In this document: positions 1 to 12,967 of the stretch, in pieces
Numbering within the stretch: the first letter of the stretch is position 1
Layout: every line of letters starts with the position of its first letter
Assembly (NCBI GenBank): GCA_024138025.1
Contig: JAMXBD010000012.1
Span: forward strand, 2,480,001-2,544,000
Origin: Combretum micranthum
Lineage: Eukaryota > Streptophyta > Magnoliopsida > Myrtales > Combretaceae
DNA length: 64,000 nt
Direction of reading: 5' to 3'
Program-made: the position numbers and the translations under genes
Notes under the pieces: model-generated
Databases searched by the model: none
Seen by the model: the letters and a program-made list of their open reading frames with translations, nothing else
Told to the model about the DNA's origin: nothing

Positions 1-954
1 ATAAAGGTAAGTTATAAATTTAGAATGTTGGCGAGGTTATATATTAATGAGGTAGTTAGGTGACATAGAGTACCAAAAACAATATTGTTAGACTGAGATA
101 CCAAATTTGTTAGTAAGTTTTGGGAATGAGTTTACATCAAGCGTTAGGTACCAAATTATAGTTCAATACAACTTTTCACCCTTAAACTGATGGGCAATTA
201 GAGTGGACAATCCAGATTTTAGAGCATTTATTGGGGGCTTATACTTTGCACTTTGGTGGTAAATAGGATAACCGTCTACTACTGGTGAAGTTTGCCTATA
301 ACAACAGTTATTAGGTAATGGCACCCTATGAGGCATTGTATGGAAGGAATTTCATATCTCCTATACATTGAGATGAAGTGGGTGATAGACAACTTTTGAG
401 ACCAGACTTGGTACAAACGTTATTGTCCAAGTGCAGATAATGAAACAACAAATGCAGGCAATGCAAAGTTGATAAAAAAATAATGTTGACAAATGAAGAA
501 GGCCCTTAGAATTTCAAGAGGGAGATCATGTTTAGTGAAGAATTCTGCCAACTAAGGGTGTAATAAGGTTTGGTTTAAGGGGTAAGTTAAATCCTTAATA
601 CATAGGACCATTTTAAATCCTAGAACAAGCTTGATATGTAACTTATTGGTTGGCTTCACCATCAAGCTTGACCAAAGTTCATGATGTCTTTCATGTGTCA
701 ATGTTGAGAAAATGTATCCCAAACTCGGATCAAATAACAACATGAGAACCATTAGAGGTACACCAAATCTTACATTAACAGAAAAGCTAATTCGTGTAGT
801 GGATATAAAAGAACATATGTTGAGAAGACCTGTAATGAAATACATCAAGGTGCAATGGAAAAGTCAAATAGAAAGGGAAGCAACATGGGATCTTGAGGAA
901 GAGATGAAAGTAAGGTATCCACAGCTCTTCAAAAATGGTAACTTTCAAGGATGA
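1..954 (+). pseudogene. Ty3/gypsy integrase C-part and chromodomain remnant
   Basis: This is the decayed 3' end of a chromovirus-type gypsy pol gene. Translating across frames gives fragments of the integrase core: a match to the FHPQTDGQ block near 180-200, and MAPYEALYG near 318-345 followed by HWDEVGDR. The last open stretch (712-954) ends in a chromodomain-like segment with VQWKSQIEREATWDLEEEM and YPQLF, the usual C-terminus of Tekay/Del-like elements, and a TGA stop. Several stops and frameshifts interrupt the upstream part, so it cannot make a working integrase. A purine-rich stretch (968-986) follows, as expected for a polypurine tract. The 5' part of the element lies outside the window. 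The same protein region is better preserved at 40484-41374 and 60544-61811, which supports the assignment. Confidence 0.85.
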
Positions 955-986
955 AAGTTCCTAGAGTTGAGGTAGGGAAGTAGGAA

Positions 987-2240
987 TGACATACCTTTCA
1001 ATATTAAATAAATAAGTTTTAAAGGAGCGTAGAAAAGAGAACTTAGGAAATAGTTAGGGGCAAATTTGTCCAATGCTATAAAATTCAAAAGACACAATTT
1101 TAACCAATTTATAAATTTTCAAGGAAGCAACCGCTCTTTATTCTTCTACTTTAATTTCTACAAAAAAATATATATATATTCCTCTTTCATTTGAAATCCA
1201 TAACTTGCAAAGATTCTAAGTAAAATCTTCACAGTAAGTAAAGTCTTTTCCTTCTCTATTATGTTTCAACAAATGGATGCATGGGTAACAAAAACAGTTT
1301 ACTTGTAGCATTAATTTTTGACGTTTCTATAGATAAATAACAAGCACTACATGAGATTTTTTAGAGAAATCTCATATGCATATATACTATGTGTGTGCTC
1401 ATGCATGTTTAGAATAGAAGTAAAAATAGACTAACTAGTTATTTGACTATAAAGTTTGATTGATGCTTGTGCATGGCTATTACTAATAGGTGGATAACAT
1501 CTACACTATTATCATGACATCCCGATGTTCCATGTCTAACGATTTTCCGAGTAGAGTCGTACATGGAATTGATATAGGTAAATCTAGGATGTGTCAACGT
1601 CATCGTTATAGGGAGTACCCAATAAATAATATATGTGTGTATATATTTATGTATGCCTCAGGATACTGAGTTATCTCTTTGTTAGCTATTGAGTTGAATG
1701 ATACAGATAATCAAATGGTTGCTTGTTGCATTCGTATGATGGTGATGCATGTGTGTTTGCAAATGTTTGTACATAGCATGTGTTTGTTGGTATGTTGTAC
1801 TAGGTTTCAACTTACTCGTTCTCCTTTTAAGTACATATGAAACTTCTTTGGCTTTTGACTTAACCAAATATGGCATCATCATGGACTATGAGTAAGATGT
1901 TAGTGGTGAGGATTGTCTAGCAAACTATTATTAATGGCTTATTAAACTTTAGGAGACGGAGACACTTATTAAGTGATGTTATAATTGTTCCTATGTTTAG
2001 TATAGTGTGATAGGGCATATACCCACTTATAGGTTTACAATAGTATGTGTTTAGATGGACTTTATGAACCATCCCCTGTTAATGTTGTGTAGGATTTATG
2101 AGTGTCTAGTATGGCTGCAAGTTGATAGGCACAATTTATCCTTGTTCTAAATACCTAATTAAGTCCAATTTATAGTTTATTGACATGATTCATAGTAGAA
2201 TTGGTGCTTAATTGGTATATATATTCATTTCAGGCCAAAT
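987..2240 (+). repeat. Probable decayed 3' LTR after the first gypsy fragment
   Basis: A TG dinucleotide at 987 directly follows a polypurine-like stretch (968-986), the position where the 3' LTR should start. The sequence then has the AT-rich, weakly pyrimidine-rich character of the other gypsy LTRs here. I find no clear CA end and no target duplication, so the right boundary is a guess. No gene is visible; small ORFs such as the one on the minus strand at 1682-1882 look random. Confidence 0.35.
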
Positions 2241-5200
2241 CGGAGCACATTAGAAGTATTAGAAGGAATTTGAGAAGATTTTAATAAAAAATAAAGCAAA
2301 GGAGCAAAAAGCATGGTGAAGAATGCAGTATATGGCTGTGATTTTAGGTAAAGGAAGGAAAATTCAAAGACAGAGGCCTGTAAGATCTCTTACAAAGGCA
2401 TGGTTTTGGAGATCAGGAAGATGAAGTCTTTTGATCAATGCTTAGCCACAATCTATGTTACAATTTATTTTCATTTTGGTTCTCTTGATCATAATCTAGG
2501 TATGTATCTTTATTAACTTGGTTATATTAATCAAGATTCCTATGGCTTATATTTATTTAAACTTTTTATTTTAAGGTTCTATAAATGCCAAAACCCATAT
2601 TTATATTTATGTGAGTGGTTCTTAGGCTTAATCTATTAAGTCTAAACTACATTATTATATATTTGAGTTATATCAAGTTTGTTCTAGAAATCTTAATTAT
2701 ATGTACATGACGTGATGTGCATATATATGAGTATATTCTTTAACTCAATTGCAAGATTAACCATCTTAAACCTTCATTAGGTTAAGTACATGCCATTTAT
2801 CAATTTAAACATGGTTTTTCCTTAGTTACATAATATGGCCACAACATGCTAGGTTTAGATACCTAGGGTTCCTAACTTGTTTTATTTTTCAATCTTATTC
2901 ATACTTATGAAAATTGTATTGTATGCATATGAAATCACTTGAACATATCCTAGGCTATGCATAAATTCTATCGTGGTTAAAATCTACATAAATGAACATA
3001 CATGTTTATATCTCCTTCAAATGACTAATTTAATGTCATGAACTAAGTCAAATGCTCATATTACTTAATGTAATTAGATTTCTATCATAGATAACACGTA
3101 ATATATTTTATCTATTCTAGTGGTTGATTCTTATGTAATGTTTTTATTTTTATTGTGTTTCTCTTGATTTTGTTTTATGTAGTTATACTTTTAAGTGATC
3201 ACATTATTCTAAATTTTTCATGTTAAAATTCATTTAAGCTTTACATTTTTCTATTGTGTGAGCTTGTCGTGACCTATATTAGGGTTCATAGGGTCTATTT
3301 TTATGATTTATCCTTTATAATCCAAATTTAGTGTATGAACAGTTATTTTAAGGCTTATAAAGTCTTCTAGTTTCGAATATTACTATAAAGCTTGTATAAA
3401 TGGACTTTTTCTTATGAAGTGTGATTGAAACGATTCTGAATATCAGTTTTTATCGCGTAATCTTCAACTAAGCCTATAAAACTCATTTTAACTTAGATTT
3501 TTACACATAAATAGCTGTTGCAAAGCTCATTTTGAGTACTATATGATGGTTAACTTAGTTTATTTAATTTATAGATTTTACTTATCTTATTCTATGATTG
3601 TCGGTAGGTACAACAGGGTTCCCTAAATCTTAATTTGCTTAATAATTTTATTATTAAGCTTTTATTGTTTATATAAGTCTTTTAGTGTAACAATCTTATG
3701 ATAGTTGATATTCATTATTTATTAATTATTTTTATTTTGTTTTTCTTGATCCTAATTTTCATTGTTGCCTATAATTGAGGGAATCACATTATTCCTAAAT
3801 TATCCAATATAACTCTATCTCGATTTTACATTCTTTAATGCCCATTTTGATAGTAAATTTTTATTTATTATTTACTTCGTTTGTAAACCTTATCTGTATA
3901 TATAGGTCGAAATTTCTATTGTTTAAGGGTTATATACTATATTCTGACCTCTTATTCATCTTTTTAACATATTTATAAATTCATATAGCCTTCATTGTTC
4001 AATTAGTCATATTTTGTTCTTATGAGTCCTTATGTGACTGATAGACTAGGGTTTCTTGTTCTTATTGTACAAGTTAGTTTTTCCATGTCATTTGCTATTA
4101 ATTGTCTTGTCTATCTACATTAGGATATGGGCCAAATAAGAATACAAGAATATAATTTTGTTATTCCCAAACTCCTAGCGAAACCAAAACATATAGAGTC
4201 CATTCCTTATACATGCTAAGATTTATTCTTAATTTTCCTAGGATATAAGTTATTTTCATGAATTCTAGTTCCATAAGGGTGGTTTAGCAAAAATTAAAAA
4301 AATGATAAGCAATGTTTCATGGATTTAATATTGTTACTTGCATGATCTTAGAAGAACTGAACACATAAGACTTCATAGGCACTTCAATCCATCAATTTTC
4401 TTAATCTTCTACACATGAATAAAATATAAACTATGGAATAAGATTGATGTTACCTTGTTCGGATCGAGATGAAAATGATAGGCTTTCCCCTTATGTAGGA
4501 CCAAACCTAGGATTTAGAAGACATAAGGTTAGGTTTTTGACTCTAGAAATGAATAAGATGGCATGGATTTTTCTTACTTAAAGCTTGTTTCTTATGACTT
4601 GAAATTGCTTAGCTAAATGGAGTCTTTGTCCCTGGAGGTTCACGGTTAGGATAGGGTACTTTTAGGATATTATTTTGGTGCTTTTGTTTCCTTTTTCAAG
4701 TGGAACTTACGGGTTTGATATGAAGGAAAAAGTGGGTTTTGTCTTGATATATTTTTCTCGTGGAAAGTGGAAGCCCACAAAAAATTTTTTCGACGAAAAG
4801 TGGTGTAGCTTGTGTTTTAAAGTTTGGCTTATATATGTGTAGAAATATGGATCACGGTAGGGTTTCTTTTATGGAAATATTTAACTTGTTTGTTTGTCCA
4901 TTAAAAGTCTTATTTGTGGGTTCATTTACGTATGGCATGAGGGGCCTCTACATAGCAACAATATTGCAAATTTGTTGAAGTTGTTGACTAGTCCAAAGTT
5001 AGAAAATGCTAGGACCAATCATGATTACATGTGAGGAATTCTTGTGCCTATATTTTCCTTGAAGTCCCGGTGAATTGGGGAGTGAAGTGCCAGTTTGTCC
5101 AAGAAAAATTGAGTTACCAAATTTCATTTAATACAAGTGCTAATTGGAGGATCCTTATTTGTTGAATGTCATTTTCAAGTTGACTTGTTGAGGGTAACTT

Positions 5201-5489
5201 GTTCCATTTGACAATTGTAAATGGCAACGAGAATTCCCTAGAGTAAATAGTCGGTCATGGGTCTCAATTTCCACCGAGCATCACATGTATAATGAGAAGA
5301 ATTATATATATAAGAGATATCTAAGTTTTCTTGTAGTTCACTAAGCTATATGCATATAATTATATGAATTATATAGAAGTTTTATCTCTAAAAGTTCATC
5401 TAAAGCCTCTACAATCTTCTTAGTTTAAATTTTGAGTTTAAAGTTTATGCGAATAAGTGTTTTTAGAGTTTTATTCTATGTGATAAGGG
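2241..5489. other. AT-rich non-coding stretch with an old diverged duplication
   Basis: No gene can be supported here. A segment around 3120-3260 is loosely repeated around 3690-3850: both have a T-rich stretch ending in TCTTGAT, then a shared block around ATCACATTATT and a further T-rich tail, about 570 bp apart. This looks like an ancient tandem duplication inside decayed repeat DNA. An open frame at 4760-4978 (72 codons) resembles no family I know and has no supporting context. Confidence 0.4.
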
Positions 5490-6117
5490 CTTCTGAGCCC
5501 ATTAGGCTAAGTTAGGATTTTAACCTCTATGGACTTAGAATTCTCTAGTTAGTACGATGGTGAAATCCAAATCTTTATTCAAAGTCTAGATTTGTAGTTA
5601 TGAATCTGTTGTTTATTCCCATTATGTATTTATAACCCTAGCAATTCATCTTTAAGTTATCATTTTATAACTAATAGGCTTTTTTAATTATTCGTTTTCT
5701 ATTACACTTGAAATTTAGGGTAACTTATGATTATATATTGAGTTTTCGACTCAGGTCAAGAAATCTTATCTTTGGTATCTTTTAATATCTACGAAATTTC
5801 TATTGCGAGTTTTAAGATATAGACGAGCTCATGACTATTCAAAATTTTTAACTAGGATTTTTTTCAAGTCATAGGTTCACTATTTATCATGCTTTTACTA
5901 TTCCATTCTTTTATACTAGAGTGAAATTTCTTGGGGATTACAAGGTCAAATTAGGATTTTAGTCTCTATAGATTTAGAATTTTCTAACTAGAATGTTAAT
6001 GTAATCCAAATATTTAATTGAGGTCTAAATTCTTAGATAATGATATGTTTTTTATCTTATCGCGTACACTATAACCCTAATGATTCATCTTGAAACTATT
6101 GTTTTATAATCAATAGA
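5490..6117. repeat. Diverged tandem duplication; second unit split by the copia element
   Basis: The block at about 5500-5760 is similar to about 5935-6117 continued at 10095-10200. Shared landmarks in order are TTAGGATTTTA, CTCTATGGACTTAGAATT (CTCTATAGATTTAGAATT in unit two), AATCCAAAT, TATAACCCTA, ATTCATCTT and CATTTTATAACTAATAG. The second unit is interrupted exactly where the copia LTR begins and resumes after its other LTR, so the duplication predates the insertion. No coding potential is seen. Confidence 0.6.
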
Positions 6118-6330
6118 TGTAGAAATGGTATTCTCTTTTTCATATATTTCATTGTTAAATACATTTTTGTTTTTATAGGCTATACAAAAGTCCTAACAAA
6201 GGAATGAAATAACTATTTTACATGAGTTATACCTAAAATTATGGTAATACATTAAATGATCCTAATTCCTTAATTTTAGAAAAATAAAGATAGTCAACTC
6301 AAAAGAAAATTAATGACAGTCAAATCAACA
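6118..6330 (-). repeat. Copia LTR (3' LTR relative to element)
   Basis: A 213-bp repeat with TG at 6118 and CA at 6329-6330, adjoining the polypurine tract. It matches 9910-10094 over its length, except for a segment of about 26 bp missing from the other copy. Confidence 0.85.
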
Positions 6331-6345
6331 CCCCCCTCAAGTTAG
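6331..6345 (-). promoter_or_regulatory. Polypurine tract of the copia element
   Basis: CCCCCCTCAAG on the plus strand reads CTTGAGGGGGG on the minus strand, directly before the minus-strand TGTTG start of the LTR. This is the usual position of the plus-strand DNA synthesis primer. Confidence 0.8.
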
Positions 6346-6461
6346 TGCATGGATATCTTTCATGCCTAGTTTGTCTAATGAGCTATGGAACACTTTGCCA
6401 GAAATAGCTTTTGTGAAAATTTCTGCTAGTTAGTCTTCTGATTTTACAAAAGGAAATTCAA

Positions 6462-9400
6462 CTATCTTTGCCTCAAGTTTTTCTTTGATAAAATGCCGAT
6501 TACTTCAACATGTTTTGTCCTGTCATGTTGAACCAGGTTATGTGCAATCTCTACGGCAATTTTATTATTACAAAACAGTCTCATACTTGACTCAGATGAG
6601 TAGCCAATTTCTTTTAACAGCTCTTTTAACCAAAGCAACCCACAAAGTCTCTTTACCATACCACGAAACTTAACCTCTACACTAGATAATGCAACTACTT
6701 TTTCTTTCTTATTTCTCCATGAGACTAAGTTGCCTCCAACAAAGGTAAAGCATCCACATGTGGACTTTCTATTAGAAATGCTTCTTACCCAATATGTGTC
6801 TATATAACCATCAATTTTTAAATGATTGCACTTTTTAAACATGAGCCCTTTTCCTAGAGATGCTTTTAGATACCACAAAATTCGAGTTGTAGCTTCCATA
6901 TGTTCTTTACTCATATTATGCATAAAATGACTTACTAGGCTCATGGCATAAGCAATATCGAGGCACATGTGAGATAAGTAAATTAACTTCCTTACAAGTT
7001 GCTGATATTTTTCTTTATTAGTGGGTATCTGAACTAAACATTCTCCTAGTTTGCACTTTTAAATTAATGGAGTGTCTACTAGCTTACAATTAAGCATGTC
7101 TGTTTCAGCTAAAAGGTCAAGCACATACTGTCTTTGCAAAAGAAATACTCCTTGACTTGATTAAGTCACCTCAATTCCTAAAAAATATTTTAAGCCTCCA
7201 AGATTTTTCATTTCAAACTCAGTTGCTAGATATTTTCATAGGTTCACAATCTCCTTCTCATCATTTCCTGTAATTGTCATGTCATTGACATAAATTAAAA
7301 GTGCAGTTACCAACCTTGCTTGATGCTTTGAGAATAAAGTATGATTGAATTACTTTATTTGTACCCCTACTTCTTCATAACTAAGCTAAACCATCCAAAC
7401 CATACCCTTAGTGATTGTTTTAAGCCACATAATGCCTTTTGCAACTTACATACTACCCTTATATTGTGATGTAGGAAGCCAGGTGGGACATCCATGTAAA
7501 CTTCTTCCTCAAGGTCCCCATAAAGGAATGCATTTTTGACATTGAATTGATGAATCAACCAATTCAAATTGGTGGCAATTGATAGTGAAACTTTGACCGT
7601 AGTTAATTTTGTTACTGGTGAAAATGTTTCTTGGTAGTCAATACCATATGATTGTGTATATCCTTTTGCGACGCGCCTTGCCTTGTATTGATCTATGGTT
7701 CCATCTGCCTTATATTTAATAGAGAACACCCATTTATATCTTTTGCAGTGATGTCATTTCTTTGGTTATTGCGTGGGTCCATCTAGGGTCATTTAAAGCC
7801 TCTTAAATTGTATTTGGGATGTGCTCAAATGATAGCTTACGCATAAATGTCTTGAGTGGTAGTGACATTTTCTCAAAGCTAACATAATTGGCAATTAGAT
7901 AAGTAGTTCCTTCCTTGCTATAGTCTGGGGAATATTGATTTGGTTGCTTTCCCTATTGTACCTGAGAGGCAATTTATATCTGACAAGAGTATCATCATCA
8001 TTATTAGAAGAGGCATTAAGGAACTATGCCTCAGGATTATTCTCAGGAACTTGGTAAGTTGATACTGAATTAAGAGGGGATTGGGGTTGTTCTTGTCCTT
8101 GTTGAGTCTTTACCTCTTCATTTCCTCCTTCTTGCCCATTGTTTACACCATGTTGAGTTTTTACCTCTTCATTTCCTCCTTTTTGTCCATCTTTCATGTC
8201 ATGTTGTTGAGTATCCATCTCTTCATTTCTTCCTTCTTGCTTTACTAAAGGCATATTTTCTACTTTAGTCATTTCCTTATTTATGTCTTGAAAACATGGC
8301 CATTTCTCCTAACAAACATAGTTCATCTTATTCTCTTCAATCTACTCCCCATGAAGAGAATAATGTGAATTTGGCTCTCAAAAGAAATATTCAGTTTCTA
8401 GAAATGTAACATGCATTGTCATATACATTCGCCTTATTGTAGTATCATAGCATCGGTATCCTTTATTATGTTGGGATAGCCCAAAAATATGCAATGAATT
8501 GCACATGGATCAAGTTTGGTCCTTTGATTCCTATGAAGATGGACATAAGCCACACATCCAAATATTCTTGGTGGAAGTATAAGGAGGGACGGTAAAGATA
8601 CATAATGAGCAAGAGATTGTAATGGTGTCTTAAAGCTTAACACCCTAAAGGTCATTCAATTCATCAAGTAAACTGCAATGGTAACTACATCAGTCCAATA
8701 CCTTTGAGGTGCATGTGCTGCTATCAAAAGAGACTAAGCCATTTCTAGAATGTGTCTATTCTTTCTCTCTGCAATGCTATTCTACTATGGAGTTTAAGAG
8801 CATGTTGTTTCGTGATACAATCCATTCATTTGAAAATATTCATGCAACTCTTTTTTGTCATATTCTCCTTCATTATCGGAGTGAAGGACTTGAAGTTTAG
8901 CAGAAAATTGGGTCTTAATCATAGTATAGAAAGAGCGAAAAATTCTAGCAACCTATTTTTCATCAAGTAGAGCCATGTCATACATGTGCAATCATCAACA
9001 AAAATCACAAACCATCTAATTCCTAAAGAATATGAAATAGGAGCTAGTCCCCAAACATCGGAGAGAATCAACATTAATGGTTTATCACCTTTTTAAATTT
9101 ACTAGGTAGGACACTTGATGACTTTTAGCTAGAATGCAAGTTCTACATTTTAACTTTGTGTCATCTAAATTAACGGACAATCTTGGAAATAAATGTCTTA
9201 GGTAGGAAAACGATGGATGTCCTAACCAAAGATGCCACATCAAAATTTCTTGCTCTTTTTCACACATTCGCCTAACATTGTTGGCTTCACCAACACTAAG
9301 ATCATCCACATAGCACAGCCCCCCTCTTTTAGTACCACAGCCAATAATCTCCTCAGTGAGAATATCTTGGAACAAGCAAAATTTAGGGTAGATTAATACA

Positions 9401-9789
9401 CAACAATTCAATTCTTCAGTAAGCTGTCCGATAGATAACAATCTATTTGAAAGTGTTGGAACAAATAAAGCATTTGATAAAGAAAGTGAGGATGAAAGTG
9501 CCACTTTTCCATCTGTTATAACAGTGTATTTCACATAATTTGCATTAGTGATATATGTCTGTCTTGGTTGAGTTGTTTCAGAAAAATCCTATGGGTCAAA
9601 TGTCATGTGATCACTTGCTCTCGAATCAATGATCCAATTGATGTTACCTGATTCGTTTTGTGCAAAAGAACAATTTGTTACAGCTGGTGTTTGATTCCAT
9701 ACCTTTGATATTCTAGATGTTAAGTCTACAAGTGTTGATGAATCTATTTGAAAACTTTGTGTTGAAGGGGTCTTATCTCCCATTCTCAA
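6462..9789 (-). pseudogene. Broken copia pol polyprotein (protease-integrase-RT-RNase H)
   Basis: Read on the minus strand, 9589-9789 has the protease active-site region WIIDSRASDHMTFDP, where the usual DSGA is DSRA, followed by an in-frame TAG at 9589-9591. The same frame continues at 9085-9534 with the gag-pre-integrase HHCC zinc region (LWLGHPS... then CRTC). Integrase core pieces FVDDCT, LHSDNEGEY and NSIAEREN lie in broken frames between about 8740 and 9030. The integrase C-part with RIFGCVAYVH and FLGY is at 8434-8655. An acidic Gln-rich linker with repeats of GGNEEVKTQ is at 8024-8272. The RVT_2 start ([23 protein letters not shown]) is at 7367-7729. The catalytic loop near 7285-7300 reads YVND instead of YVDD. 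RNase H, with SISNRKSTCG and WRNKKEKVVALSSVE, is at 6462-6968. Lost catalytic residues and many stops make it inactive. Confidence 0.9.
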
Positions 9790-9898
9790 TTTTTTTTTTT
9801 AGAAATCTATCTCTCCTTCTCTGCGTCTCGTGTTTTTTTTTTTTTTATCTTTCTGTTAATCCACAGAAAAAAAGGTATGCAGGTCCTAAGACCTAATG

Positions 9899-9910
9899 CT
9901 CTAATACCTT
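9899..9910 (-). promoter_or_regulatory. Degenerate primer-binding site (initiator Met tRNA type)
   Basis: GCTCTAATACCT on the plus strand is close to the complement of the canonical TGGTATCAGAGC site and abuts the right LTR. Two mismatches fit the age of the element. Confidence 0.75.
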
Positions 9911-10094
9911 ATAGAAATGGTACTCTCTTTTTCATATATTTTATTGTTGAATGTATGTTTGTTTTTATAGCTATACAACAATGCTAACAAAGGAAAGAAA
10001 TAACTATTTTACATTGGTTATGCCTAAAATTATAGTAATATATTAAATGACCTAATTCTTTAATTTTAGCAAAATAAAGATAGTCAAGTCAACA
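9910..10094 (-). repeat. Copia LTR (5' LTR relative to element)
   Basis: A 185-bp copy of the LTR at 6118-6330. It ends AGTCAAGTCAACA, where the other copy has AGTCAACTC, about 20 further bases and AGTCAAATCAACA. This fits a deletion between the two AGTCAA direct repeats. Confidence 0.8.
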
Positions 10095-10655
10095 ATAAAG
10101 TCTAGAAATTAATCTTCAATTGCATTTGAAATTGAAAGTTAATTATCATTACTTGTGGAGTGCTTGACTCGCACTACAAACTCTTGTCTTTTACTATCTA
10201 GGAGCATTTTATTCTTATTATTGATGATAGTAAATTTTTTAGTATTACTTTTGGGTTTTAATATATTAGGGATAACTCGAAAACCATTGTATCATTATTT
10301 AACGAGTGTGGAATTTATTTTATAATTGCTAAATTTTAAGGTTAGAGAAGTTATATTTTGCGTTTCAAAATTTTAATAGTAAGAATTTTGATCTTCCTAG
10401 CTATAATCAAATTTGTTCATACTTTAATATTTTTAAATCGCAAAGAATCAAGAGTGATATTTATGGTTTTTTCTTAAAGTTCTTCTAGATTCTATATTAT
10501 AATTTGATAATTATCATATTCAAGTTATGTACAATTAGGGGATTACACTCAGACTCTAGAGTAATATTTTGTATGAATTAAAGCCATTTTATATAACATA
10601 CCCAAGTGAAAATTTAAGGAAGATAAGGTTTAACGTTATTGGCGCGAATAATGTG
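10095..10655. other. AT-rich non-coding DNA between copia element and solo LTR
   Basis: The first 100 bp or so continue the duplicated unit interrupted by the copia insertion. The rest is AT-rich with no ORF or recognised motif. Confidence 0.5.
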
Positions 10656-10710
10656 GCAACTGAAATAGCCATGAATTCCTTATAATGTATGCTAATGTGT
10701 TATTGGAATG

Positions 10711-10752
<42 letters not shown>

Positions 10753-11670
10753 ATGCTTAGTAATATAATTAAGGAATGTGTTATTTTATATATGATTAGT
10801 ATTATGAATTAATATTATTGTTGGATGTTTATAAATGTTTGTATAGTATAATAAATGTGTGAATAGTTCAATGAATGTGTGTGTCTTTTTGTAAATTAAT
10901 ATGCATGCATTATGTTTAGAATGTAATCAAATTGTTTTGAAGTTGCTTAAATCATGACAGAAATTTTGTGAATTTTAAACCCACATTTTAAGCTTAAATT
11001 CAACCCAAATGCATTTGAAATTCCCCCAAATTAAACCTAGGACAAATATACCCCCTAAAGGTAAGATTTGGATAACAAATTACTCTAATTGGACAAGATA
11101 AGTCCTCCTTTTTGGCAGCCATAATTTTCATACGAATTTTACTTCTTTTCTTTCTTCTTTCTTTCTTCCTTTTTCTCAACCCAAAAGCCTAAACCCTAAG
11201 CCAAGGTTTACAACAAGCCTAAGGATTTGAATAACATTCCAAGCCAAGATTCACTCATGTGAGTTTAATGCAATCTTTGTCTTTTAATTTATGTCCTATA
11301 ATGTGTTGTTTGTAAATGTTAGGTAGATAGGATTTTGAGATGATGTTTGGTATGAGATTGGATTGGTGCATGAATGATAGTTTGAATGGGATTATGTGAT
11401 TAATGAAGTGGTAGTTTGCATCTCATAGGAATGTGGAAGTGTGGGAATGAGTATTATAGAAAAATTGAAGAATGAGTAGTTGATATGTGAATTTGAAATA
11501 TGATTGGTGATTTGATGATTAGAGGTGAAATTCATGTTGTTAGGATAGTATTTGAATCATATAACAAGCTTTAGAAAGTTTGGACTAAGTTTGGAAAAGT
11601 TTTGAGAATTGATCAAAGTGTATAAAACAGGGGATTTCAAAAACCATTTTCGTATAGGCTAGATTTTAAA

Positions 11671-12195
11671 CGTATGCCGGCATCTGGAGGTTCTACGCCG
11701 CCGGCGTAAAGGCGGTGTAGAAAGCCCACAGAATCAATTTTCCTAACTCCGTTTGCAACGCCGCCGGCTTTTATGCTGAAGATTTGCCAGCGTCTGTTCT
11801 TCAGAACGTACGCCAGCAATTCGAGTCTCTACGCCGCCGGCGTAGAGGCAGCGTTGAAAGGCCACAGAACCAAATTTCTTAAGGCCGACTGAACGCCGCC
11901 GGCTTTCACTAGACGAGTGAGTCGGCGTTCTTTCATCCATATTGTACGCCGGCTATTTGAAATCAACGCCGCCGGCGTATGTGTCAAAGCTGCCTGCGTA
12001 CCTACGTAAGCGGACGGCTTAGACTTCTCTGGATGTTTTTGAAACTTTGGGTTTTGGATTCAACGCCGGCTAAAGGCCGCCGGCGTAGGAAACAAAGGCT
12101 GACGGCGTACCTTGAACACTGCCAGCGTTGGCAGTGTGAATTTTCAGGACATTGAACACCGGCTCAACGCCGCCGGCGTTGAGTGCCGGCGTATC
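11671..12195. repeat. GC-rich island of short CGCCGGCG palindromes inside the solo LTR
   Basis: In strongly AT-rich surroundings this stretch has many copies of GCCGGC, GCCGCCGGCG and related palindromes separated by 20-50 bp. The same island is found in the other LTRs of the group (34525-34915, 42425-42800 and, reversed, 59136-59530). Minus-strand ORFs through it repeat LYAGGVE and are translation artefacts of the repeat. Confidence 0.85.
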
Positions 12196-12967
12196 CCCTG
12201 AGCTTTTGAATTTTTGAAAGCTTTTTCTAAAATTTTCCAAGGTTTGTTATTTGAGTAACTATGTATTTATTAAGCGATCTAGGGTAATAGGGTGCTTAAA
12301 TGCTTTATTTTGATTTTGAATTAATTTATTCGGATTTCTTGGATGTATTTATATTATGAGCTAGTCAATTAGAGTTTAAGCTAAGTGTGAATTTATTAAT
12401 GATTTAAACAGTGTTAGATCCTCGCCCAGTCGACTCCGTTAATTCCCGAGCTATATTAGGTACGCAGTAACTTGCTTGTCTCTTTGTTAGGATAGGTATC
12501 CGAATCAAACTACCTTAAATTAATAAAATCTTATTGATATCTGAATGTTGATTGTCGTTGTTTGCCGTTGAATCTGGTTCGGAGAGCGGCACCCTGCTCA
12601 GATTGGGGGTAGGGTTCTTTCTCATTAACGGTTAGAATGGTTTAGGAGATATGAGTATCTGAGCTGCTCATATCAACCCTCTGAGCGTCGTGATGCATTA
12701 CTCAGGAACCCCTAGTATTACGGGCTACGCCGAAAGGTGGGGCTGCCTAGTCTGTATGAACAGTATGGACCACTCAGGGAGGAGGACGTAATACTAGAAC
12801 CTGGTTGTCCGGAGTTTGAATACTCCCGTGTTGTCTTATCAAGTAAAGACTTATTAATGAATAAGCGATTGTTGCCTAATGCATCTAGCCTAAGACTGTG
12901 TGATTCACTTCGCATTTGTATTCGTTACTTGTGTACTGGGCCTTTGGCTCATATTTTATCTATTTCA

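Larger units (their letters stand above)
6118..10094 (-). mobile_element. Decayed Ty1/copia retrotransposon with short LTRs
   Basis: The element reads on the minus strand. Two similar short repeats bound it (6118-6330 and 9910-10094). Next to the right LTR is a degenerate primer-binding site (GCTCTAATACCT on the plus strand, complementary to a mutated initiator-Met-tRNA site), and next to the left LTR is a C-run that is a polypurine tract on the minus strand. Bases flanking the ends (ATAGA at 6113-6117, ATAAA at 10095-10099) fit a mutated 5-bp target duplication. Between the LTRs lies broken pol in the copia order protease, integrase, RT, RNase H. Only about 110 bp separate the primer site from the protease region, so gag is essentially absent. 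Many stops show it is long dead. Confidence 0.9.

Noticed and set aside
11637..11940. Overlapping minus-strand ORFs of 60-65 codons with repeated LYAGGVE
   Set aside because: They are translations of the CGCCGGCG palindromic island and recur wherever the island occurs; there is no independent coding signal.
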